A stretch of 64,000 nucleotides of DNA from Tolypothrix campylonemoides VB511288 (GTDB lineage: Bacteria; Cyanobacteriota; Cyanobacteriia; Cyanobacteriales; Nostocaceae), in contig JXCB02000033.1 of the NCBI GenBank assembly GCA_000828075.3, forward strand, positions 626,166 through 690,165, given 5' to 3'. Shown piece by piece: positions 57,962-64,000 of the stretch. The stretch's first letter is position 1; every line of letters starts with the position of its first letter. A model generated the notes under the pieces. The model was not told the origin of the DNA, did not search any database, and saw only the letters and a program-made list of their open reading frames with translations. Position numbers and translations under genes: made by a program.

Positions 57962-58813
57962 TTACGTTGACTTACGACTTGGTATAAGAACACCATGTCT
58001 AGGACTAAATAGCATAGCTAACAAAAATAATCCTGATACAACTAAAACTATTGCTGGTCCTGAGGGAAAATTGTAAAAATAGCTGAGATACATCCCACAA
58101 ATACTAGAAAACACCCCAATGAATGCCCCCAAAATCATCACCTGATGGAGGCGTTTCACTAATAAATAGGCGGTTGCTCCTGGTGTAATCAAAAGTGATA
58201 ATACCAGAATGACACCTACAGCTTTCATGCTGGCGACGATAGTAAGAGCAATCAGCAGCATGAGTCCAAAATTGAGGCGATTGACTGGTAACCCTGCTGC
58301 TTTAGCACCTAAAGGGTCAAAAGTGTAAAAAAGCAGTTCTTTGTATAATAAAAAGACAGTTAATAAAACGACAGCCGCAATAATCGCTGTATCTCTCACT
58401 TCTTGAAAGGTAACACCGAGAATATTTCCGAAAAGGAAGTGATTGAGGTCGATTTTATTGTCTTTTTGAATAACGGTAATCAGGGTGACACCAAGAGCAA
58501 AAAATGCCGAAAACACTATCCCCATTGCGGCGTCTTCTTTGATAGGAGAACGCGTTCTAATCCAGGCGATCGCCATTGTACTAATCACACCAGCAATAAA
58601 TGCCCCAATGTAAATATTCGCTCCCAACAAAAAAGCGATCGCCAGTCCTGGTAAAACCGAGTGACTAATAGCATCACCCAGCAAAGCAAGCCGCTGCACC
58701 ATTAAGTAGCTACCAACAACCGCACATAATAAGCCTACTAAAATGGCAATGACAAGCGACCTCTGCATAAAGCCGTATTGTAAAGGCTCAATCAAAGCTT
58801 GCAACATAGTCAT
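57962..58813 (-). CDS. Manganese/zinc-type ABC transporter permease
   Basis: 283 residues, eight or nine helices, ABC-3 family. Family mark: GDAISHSVLPGLAIAFLLG and DPLGAKAAGLPVNRLNFGLMLLIALTIVASMKAVGVILVLSLLITPGATAYLL. Lies 57 bp after the ATPase gene. With the substrate-binding protein at 59807 having Mn-type ligands, manganese is favoured (MntB), zinc possible. Start ATG 58813; a second ATG two codons later. Confidence 0.9.
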   Translation of the reverse strand: MTMLQALIEPLQYGFMQRSLVIAILVGLLCAVVGSYLMVQRLALLGDAISHSVLPGLAIAFLLGANIYIGAFIAGVISTMAIAWIRTRSPIKEDAAMGIVFSAFFALGVTLITVIQKDNKIDLNHFLFGNILGVTFQEVRDTAIIAAVVLLTVFLLYKELLFYTFDPLGAKAAGLPVNRLNFGLMLLIALTIVASMKAVGVILVLSLLITPGATAYLLVKRLHQVMILGAFIGVFSSICGMYLSYFYNFPSGPAIVLVVSGLFLLAMLFSPRHGVLIPSRKST

Positions 58814-58870
58814 TAGTCATTAGTCCTTTGTCATTAGTAAAATAGTTTCAACTTTTGACTTTTGACTTTA

Positions 58871-59716
58871 TCATGCTGCTTTTGTCCAAAACATCACCTT
58901 TCCACCATAGGCGCGGGACAAATTTTCTTCAGTAAGAACCTGCTGTCGGGAACCTGTAGCGATTAACTCTTGATTTAATAAAATCAAGTCGTCAAAGTGG
59001 GTGATGGACTCTCCTAAGTCATGGTTGACGACTAAGACAGTCTTACCTGCGGCGGCGAGTTCATGGAAAACGTCAAAAATCACCGCTTGGGTTTTTTGAT
59101 CAATTCCAACAAACGGTTCGTCAAAACAGAAAATTTCCGCTTCTTGCGCCAAAGCACGTGCTAAAAAGACTCGCTGCTGCTGTCCTCCTGAAAGTTCACC
59201 AATAGGACGGTTCTGGTATTGACTCATCCCAACTCGTTTTATTGCAGTTTTTGCGACTTGGCGACTCACCACCGAAAACTGACGCAACCATCCTGTTTTC
59301 TTTACCCTTCCCATCATCACTACATCCCAAACTGTAGCAGGGTAAGTCCAGTCTATTTGGCTTCGCTGCGGGACATAGGCAATTTTCTCTAGTTGCTGCG
59401 TCAAGGCTTTACCTTGGTAGTGTACTATACCAGTGCTTGGAACTAAGCCTAACATTGCCTTAATAAGCGTGCTTTTACCTGCACCGTTGGGACCAAAAAT
59501 ACCAGTCAGTCGTCCTCGTTTCACAGTGCAATTGACATCCCTCAAGGCTTCCTGAACACGGTAATGTACCCCTAAATGAGCGATTTGAATCGCGCTTGTA
59601 GCATTGGGATCAATATTATTTTGTACAGACGCGCCGGTTTGCGTCTCTACAACGGGCATTTCGCCAGCTATATTCCTGAAAAACGATAATTTTGGATGCA
59701 AAGAGATGATTTTCAT
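58871..59716 (-). CDS. Manganese/zinc-type ABC transporter ATPase
   Basis: 281 residues. Walker A GPNGAGKST near residue 75, signature [14 protein letters not shown], Walker B EIFCFDEPFVGID, then VLVVNHDLG (H loop). The first 40 residues are not conserved; part of them (VVETQTGASVQNN) is encoded by the dispersed hairpin at 59626-59653. Divergent from the binding-protein gene with only 90 bp between starts, so one regulator could act on both. Confidence 0.9.
   Translation of the reverse strand: MKIISLHPKLSFFRNIAGEMPVVETQTGASVQNNIDPNATSAIQIAHLGVHYRVQEALRDVNCTVKRGRLTGIFGPNGAGKSTLIKAMLGLVPSTGIVHYQGKALTQQLEKIAYVPQRSQIDWTYPATVWDVVMMGRVKKTGWLRQFSVVSRQVAKTAIKRVGMSQYQNRPIGELSGGQQQRVFLARALAQEAEIFCFDEPFVGIDQKTQAVIFDVFHELAAAGKTVLVVNHDLGESITHFDDLILLNQELIATGSRQQVLTEENLSRAYGGKVMFWTKAA
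59626..59653. repeat. Dispersed hairpin inside the ATPase 5' region
   Basis: GTACAGACGC (59626-59635), gccggttt, GCGTCTCTAC (59644-59653): nine of ten positions pair. Same core as the hairpins at 50148-50175 and 55771-55802. It is in the coding frame near the start of the ATPase gene. Confidence 0.55.
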
Positions 59717-59806
59717 AACACTGGTTGAATAGTCCTTTGCTTGAGCTTACTATAAAAATGAAAGAAATATGAGAACATCTATAATTGGAAGTAATAACCA
59801 ACATAA

Positions 59807-60844
59807 ATGAAACTAATACTTCAGGCGGAAGGCAACATTCTCTCGCAAAAAGCACAAGTCAAAAGGATAACGAGAAGATTTTTTGTTTTTAACCGTGTTC
59901 CTCAGCTTTGTCTGGGAATGCTGTTGTCTTTCGCCTTGCTTAGTTGTACTCAACAAAACTCTAGCTCTTCTTCCTCCAGCAATGATAAGCCGAAAGTGGT
60001 AGCTACTAGTACCATCATTGCAGACTTAACACAAGAGGTAGGGGGAGACGAAATTCAACTCTCAGGAATACTCAAACCGGGTACTGACCCTCATGTGTAC
60101 GAACCAGTACCAAAAGATACACAGGTTATGGAAGAAGCCAATTTGATATTGTATAACGGCTACAATCTAGAACCGGGACTGATTAAGTTAATGAAATCTG
60201 CGGGGGGAAAGGCGCGTCAGGTAGCGGTGGGGGAAGCTGTCAAGCCTTTGCAGTTAGATGAAGGCAAAAAAGGGAAAGTTCCAGATCCGCACGTTTGGGG
60301 AGATGTGAAGAATGCGATCGCCATGGTAAACGCCATTCGCGATGCTTTAATACAGTTATCGCCGCAAGACAAAGAAGAATTTACCAAAAAGGCACAGCAA
60401 CTGAGTGATGAATTAAAGCAATTAGATAGTTGGATAACCGTGCAAATTCAAACCATTCCAGCAGATAAGCGCAAACTCGTGACGACTCACGATGCATTTC
60501 AATATTATGCACGTGCTTATCAAATACCGATTGCAGGTACTTTAATTGGTATCAGCACCGAAGAACAACCCAGCGCACAAACTGTGCAAAAACTGGTAGA
60601 AGAAATTAAAAAGACTGGCGTTCCTGCAATTTTTGCTGAAACAACAATTAACCCAGCTTTGATTAAAACTGTTGCCCAAGAAGCAAAAATCAAATTAGCA
60701 CCACGCGAATTGTATTCTGATTCCATTGGCGCGCGTGGAAGTGAGGGAGAGACTTACATCAAAATGATCGAGGCAAACACGCGGACTATTGTTGAAGCAT
60801 TGGGGGGAACATATGCGCCGTTTCAAGGTTCAACGAATCAATAA
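59807..60844 (+). CDS. mntC: Manganese-type ABC transporter substrate-binding lipoprotein
   Basis: 345 residues, cluster A-1. Lipobox LLSC (C47) followed by a Ser-rich linker. Metal ligands: H96 in GTDPHVYEP, H162 in PDPHVWGD, E278 in IFAETTINP and D305 in LYSDSIG; the His2-Glu-Asp set is that of Mn-binding MntC/PsaA, whereas zinc ZnuA proteins usually have three His and a His-rich loop, absent here. The Synechocystis mntCAB genes form one operon; here mntC is divergent from the other two. The gene symbol is by family. Confidence 0.88.
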   Translation: MKLILQAEGNILSQKAQVKRITRRFFVFNRVPQLCLGMLLSFALLSCTQQNSSSSSSSNDKPKVVATSTIIADLTQEVGGDEIQLSGILKPGTDPHVYEPVPKDTQVMEEANLILYNGYNLEPGLIKLMKSAGGKARQVAVGEAVKPLQLDEGKKGKVPDPHVWGDVKNAIAMVNAIRDALIQLSPQDKEEFTKKAQQLSDELKQLDSWITVQIQTIPADKRKLVTTHDAFQYYARAYQIPIAGTLIGISTEEQPSAQTVQKLVEEIKKTGVPAIFAETTINPALIKTVAQEAKIKLAPRELYSDSIGARGSEGETYIKMIEANTRTIVEALGGTYAPFQGSTNQ

Positions 60845-61241
60845 GCTTTCAAGAGCAATTATGAATTTAAGTGGCATCAAATTCTACTTTTTCTGACAAT
60901 AACGCCTATTATTCGTTATAGAGCCATAAATCTTGAGCCTCAAATATTTGCCTCTACGGAAAATTTGAGCCCATGGTTATCATTTGAAATTTTTATATAA
61001 TCCTTAAGATAGATGTGGTATTCTGAAATCTCAGAATACAGTACGGGATAGCTGCACTATGGCTAGTCAGCAGAAATTCGGAGGTGGCGCGCAAAGGGTG
61101 CAAAGTGAACGGAAAAATACATTGTTCGCAGGGAGTTTGGTTAATTCCAACTTCTTATAAAAGGAGGTATTCATACCTGGAGCAAAAGTATCTCAACCCT
61201 TGTTTAACGACCACTTTAAACCAGCTGAACCAAGAAAATCT
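60845..61241. other. Upstream region of the glycosyltransferase
   Basis: No gene. Contains a perfect 9-bp hairpin GTATTCTGA-aatc-TCAGAATAC at 61018-61039 and a strong AAAGGAGG at 61160-61167. The latter has no ATG, GTG or TTG in the usual window; ATA at 61174 is in frame with the downstream gene. Confidence 0.45.
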
Positions 61242-62333
61242 ATGAAAATTGCTCAAATTGCCCCCTTGTGGGAACGGGTTCCTCCTTCAACTTACGGAGG
61301 AATAGAACTCGTCGTGAGTCATCTGACTGATGAACTGGTGCGTCGCGGCCACGATGTCACTTTGTTTGCCTCAGGTGATTCGCAAACATTAGCTAGACTC
61401 CAAGCAACTCATCCTCGTGCATTGCGTTTAGACCCAAACATTAAAGAGGGTATGATGTACGAAATGCTACAGGCTAGCGAAGTTTACCAACAAGCGGAGG
61501 AATTCGACATCATTCATTCCCATGTGGGGATGTGGTCATTGGCATTAGCAAATATGGTGTCAACACCCACAGTGCATACCTTGCATGGCGCATTTACCAA
61601 TGACAGCAGCAAAGTATTTACCCTTCATAGAACGCAACCATACGTCAGCATCAGTGATGCCCAGCGTAAAGCAGACCTGAATTACGTCAGCACTGTTTAC
61701 AATGGTATCAAGATACAAGATTACCCTTTTGTAGCAGAACCGAAAGAACCCCCTTATCTGGCATTTTTAGGGCGCTTCTCGCCAGAAAAAGGACCGCAAC
61801 ATGCGATCGCCATAGCAAAACAAGCGGGTTGGCGCTTGAAGATGGCAGGGAAGGTTGATGTTGTAGACGTAGAGTTTTTTGAAAAAGAGATTGCCCCGCT
61901 TATCGATGGTAAGCAAATAGAATATCTCGGCGAAGTAGATCATGCTGCCAAAGTTGAACTCTTGGCTAACGCATCCATCACTCTGTTCCCTATTACCTGG
62001 CGAGAACCCTTCGGCTTAGTCATGATTGAATCAATGGCAACTGGTACACCAGTCATTGGTATTAATATGGGTTCTGTACCAGAAGTCATTGCCCACGGTA
62101 AAACAGGTTTTGTTTGCCAAACCTATGAAGAGATGGCGGATATGATTCCCGCTGCTTTGGAGTTAAATCGTCAAACCTGTCGAGAACATGTGGAAAACAG
62201 GTTTACCGTTACCCAAATGGTGGATGGGTATGAAGCGGTCTATGAAAAAATCCTCAAAGACCGCACTCAAAAGAATGGACTGATCCATGCCCTCAGAAAC
62301 TCATTGGAATCATTATCTTTTGTGAAGCTGTAA
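61242..62333 (+). CDS. Glycosyltransferase family 4
   Basis: 363 residues from ATG 61242, the normal family start (MKIAQIAPLWERVPPSTYGGIELVVSHLTDELVRRGHDVTLFASGDS). The GT-B fold acceptor domain comes first; the donor domain has FLGRFSPEKGPQHAIAIAKQAGW and the nucleotide-sugar motif EPFGLVMIESMATGTPVIG. Close relatives are annotated as mannosyl- or glucosyl-transferases for polysaccharides or glycolipids; donor unknown. TTG 61200 and the ATA discussed for the upstream region are alternatives. Confidence 0.9.
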   Translation: MKIAQIAPLWERVPPSTYGGIELVVSHLTDELVRRGHDVTLFASGDSQTLARLQATHPRALRLDPNIKEGMMYEMLQASEVYQQAEEFDIIHSHVGMWSLALANMVSTPTVHTLHGAFTNDSSKVFTLHRTQPYVSISDAQRKADLNYVSTVYNGIKIQDYPFVAEPKEPPYLAFLGRFSPEKGPQHAIAIAKQAGWRLKMAGKVDVVDVEFFEKEIAPLIDGKQIEYLGEVDHAAKVELLANASITLFPITWREPFGLVMIESMATGTPVIGINMGSVPEVIAHGKTGFVCQTYEEMADMIPAALELNRQTCREHVENRFTVTQMVDGYEAVYEKILKDRTQKNGLIHALRNSLESLSFVKL

Positions 62334-62366
62334 TCAACAGCAGCTTTCTGCGCCAAGGAGAAAAAT

Positions 62367-62558
62367 ATGAAGACGACAACGAATAGTTGTCCTTGTTGCG
62401 ATCGTCCTTTGCTGCGTCATGTGCGTCACAAAGGTATCTACTGGTTTTGTCAATCCTGCTGGCAAGAAGTCCCTGTGTTACATATCAGTCGTTCGGACTC
62501 CTTCATTCACAGACGTATTCGACAGCGCCCAATATCATCCCAACTCATTCTGACGTAA
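62367..62558 (+). CDS. Zinc-ribbon miniprotein
   Basis: 63 residues, ATG with AAGGAG 7 nt upstream. Cys-X2-Cys pairs (SCPCC near residue 8, WFCQSCW near residue 33) form a single zinc ribbon, followed by a basic, Arg-rich tail (HRRIRQR). Probably nucleic-acid or protein binding; common small cyanobacterial type. It lies 33 bp after the glycosyltransferase and may share its transcript. Confidence 0.7.
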   Translation: MKTTTNSCPCCDRPLLRHVRHKGIYWFCQSCWQEVPVLHISRSDSFIHRRIRQRPISSQLILT

Positions 62559-63183
62559 TGACAGCTAAAGTGCAGCAATAACAGCCTGTTATTTGCGTTC
62601 CTACCTCCAAAACATCTCCAAAACACCTCCAATCAAGTCGAATAGGTCAAAGACCATCCAGTAAATAGTGCACCGTTCATTCTGTCTGTTTGATTAATGT
62701 AGCCAAGCTGGTTCCCGTCTTTGGGTGTTGTTTGCATCTTTTGTTCATGACACTCAATTATCCGTGGTACCAGCTTTTGTCTACTCAGACGTTTTGCAAA
62801 CTAGATTGTTCCCAATGATTACTAATACCAATTCGACCTGAAGATGCTCTTAAAAAATGAGGCTGAGCCTCCCTAACTCGTTCCCAGGCTGAGCCTGGGA
62901 ACAAAACTCCAGTCGGTAGGTACGACGGGGTGGCAAAAATATGCTGGGACAAATTTTAATGGAGGTACGGGAGATTCTGCGACAGCTTAGAAAAGATTAA
63001 GTAGGGTGCTTAGGCACTGCTTTAACGTCTTCCTTAATTTTCGGACTCCTTGCCCAAGCACAAGACAAGCCACTATTATATAAGATGGATAAAATTTTGC
63101 TATAAAAACTCCGCAACTCTTCTGGGACTGCGGATATGTTAAGTTTTCTATCATAGGCAAAGAAAACACTAAGGGTGTAGCGA
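62559..63183. other. Intergenic region with palindromes
   Basis: No gene. A perfect palindrome GTTCCCAGGCT-g-AGCCTGGGAAC is at 62880-62902, with ggctgagcctccctaactcg just before it, both parts of a dispersed element. The two short minus frames (62987-63206) are not protein-like. Confidence 0.4.
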
Positions 63184-64000
63184 ATGAAAGACTCCACTAA
63201 CCGCAATGGGTTGGAAATAACAGAAACTGTCTCTGTAGCCGGTTCTGTCGCTGGGTCGGTATTTGCAGTTTTTTCCCAGCAGCTGATCTATGCGGCTGCG
63301 CCCCTGAGTTTAGCCCTCTCGCTGAGCCTGATCAACCGACGCCGATTTGAGCAGGCGTTACAGGAGAATATAACTGTTGTCTCGTCTGAAATGGGCACTC
63401 GCGTCACACACGTAGATCAGCAACTGTCAGCACAGATGCAATCGGTACGCACCTCAGTTGAAACTCTGTCTGCTGTCCCAATACCAGCACCCTTTGACCC
63501 CACTAACCTGGAGCAACAGATTGAGGAACTGAAAACAGCACTTATCCACACAAAACAGATTACCAGCCAGAGTGCCACCAAGCAGGAAATCGAAGACTTT
63601 AACCAGAAAATTCAGCAGTTGCAAGCTTATGTGAGCTCATTGACAGAGGCATTTAACCAGCGCTCGGAGCTACAGCAAATAGAACAGTTAAGCCAAAGCA
63701 CTGCCCAACTGCAAGAGCAGGTTTCAGCACTGCCGCCAATACCAGCACCGTTTGACCCCACCGGGCTAGAGCAACAAATACAGCAGTTGCAAGCTTTTAT
63801 GATCTCATTGACAGAGGCATTTAACCAGCGCTCAGAGCTACAGCAAATAGAAGACTTAAGCCAAAGCACCGCACAACTGCAAGAGCAGGTTTCAGCACTG
63901 CCGCTAATACCAGCACCGTTTGACCCTACCGGGCTAGAGCAACAAATTCAGCAGTTGCGCCAAAGCACCGCCCAACTGCAAGAGCAGGTTTCAGCACTGC
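63184..64000 (+). CDS. Membrane-anchored coiled-coil repeat protein, 3' end outside the window
   Basis: Open from ATG 63184 to the window edge, 272 codons. One or two hydrophobic stretches near residues 14-48 (VAGSVAGSVFAVFSQQLIYAAAPLSLALSLSLINRRRFEQ), then long Gln/Glu-rich coiled-coil (LQAYVSSLTEAFNQRSELQQIEQLSQSTAQLQEQVSALP) that repeats. The same block returns after 168 bp (56 residues), then a 99-bp (33-residue) version follows, with IPAPFDPTxLEQQI as a boundary. This N-terminus is one I associate with cyanobacterial coiled-coil proteins of unknown role; the C-terminal domain is not visible. Confidence 0.75.
   Translation, partial: MKDSTNRNGLEITETVSVAGSVAGSVFAVFSQQLIYAAAPLSLALSLSLINRRRFEQALQENITVVSSEMGTRVTHVDQQLSAQMQSVRTSVETLSAVPIPAPFDPTNLEQQIEELKTALIHTKQITSQSATKQEIEDFNQKIQQLQAYVSSLTEAFNQRSELQQIEQLSQSTAQLQEQVSALPPIPAPFDPTGLEQQIQQLQAFMISLTEAFNQRSELQQIEDLSQSTAQLQEQVSALPLIPAPFDPTGLEQQIQQLRQSTAQLQEQVSAL
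63466..64000 (+). repeat. In-frame tandem repeats in the coiled-coil gene
   Basis: gtttcagcactgc starts at 63721, 63889 and 63988; steps of 168 and 99 bp are multiples of three. An older, diverged copy of the PIPAPFDPTNLEQQI boundary lies near 63477. High nucleotide identity between copies shows recent duplication. Confidence 0.75.

Noticed and set aside
62987..63206. Two short minus-strand frames before the coiled-coil gene
   Set aside because: They overlap each other, lack ribosome-binding sites and are not protein-like in composition.

Overview
The window looks like chromosome of a filamentous, probably heterocystous cyanobacterium of the Nostocales type. Supporting signs are the very frequent GCGATCGC octamer, a homocitrate synthase (NifV) beside a fused ModB-ModC molybdate transporter, cyanobacterial families (DUF928, DUF1822, CHAT-CHASE2, NIL-domain miniproteins, Uma2 nucleases, PEP-CTERM), and a heavy load of short dispersed repeats between genes. 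The species cannot be named from the sequence alone. I saw no rRNA, tRNA, CRISPR array or complete transposase gene.

Layout. 1-380: tail of a membrane protein ended by a repeat element. 381-6081 (minus): lnt, gyrA and a ClC chloride channel. 6306-7493 (plus): a small acidic protein and a histone-deacetylase-like amidohydrolase. 7908-11378: coiled-coil, HEAT-repeat and membrane proteins. 11473-17303 (minus): DUF1822, CHAT-CHASE2, DUF928 and SpoIID proteins, a likely envelope sensing cluster. 17940-22735 (minus): modBC, modA, nifV. 23076-31530: sulfate uptake (cysA, Crp/Fnr regulator, two NIL proteins, cysW, cysT, two sulfate-binding proteins) plus a class II amidotransferase. 32030-36562 (minus): secreted protein, CadD-like exporter, DUF1003, ABM monooxygenase, mtnB and mtnD. 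37756-40940 (minus): pstB, pstA, pstC and a decayed pstS. 42083-49715: small genes, ssuE and ssuD, aldo/keto reductase, an apparent structured small RNA, an OYE-type reductase and a dienelactone hydrolase. 49776-57678: repeat-broken membrane gene, PBP4, two Uma2 proteins, FHA, NurA, HAD and PEP-CTERM proteins. 57962-60844: Mn/Zn-type ABC importer. 61242-64000: glycosyltransferase, zinc-ribbon miniprotein and the start of a repetitive coiled-coil protein.

The central 20 kb reads as a nutrient-acquisition district: molybdate, homocitrate and sulfate are all needed for FeMo-cofactor, and sulfonate desulfonation (ssuED), methionine salvage (mtnBD), phosphate and manganese uptake lie nearby. Sharing a neighbourhood is seen; co-regulation is inference.

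The most unusual signals are: a period-8 GGGAGTGA repeat that runs in frame through the ModB-ModC linker and could switch frame by slippage; a compact RNA fold with promoter-like boxes and an intrinsic terminator at 47277-47422; the DUF1822/CHAT-CHASE2/DUF928 cluster; a pstS relic left beside an intact pstCAB; a long foldback element built on a CCCCAGT tandem repeat; and several small inverted-repeat elements, two lying side by side next to a frameshifted gene and related ones forming coding sequence inside lnt and a metal-transport ATPase.
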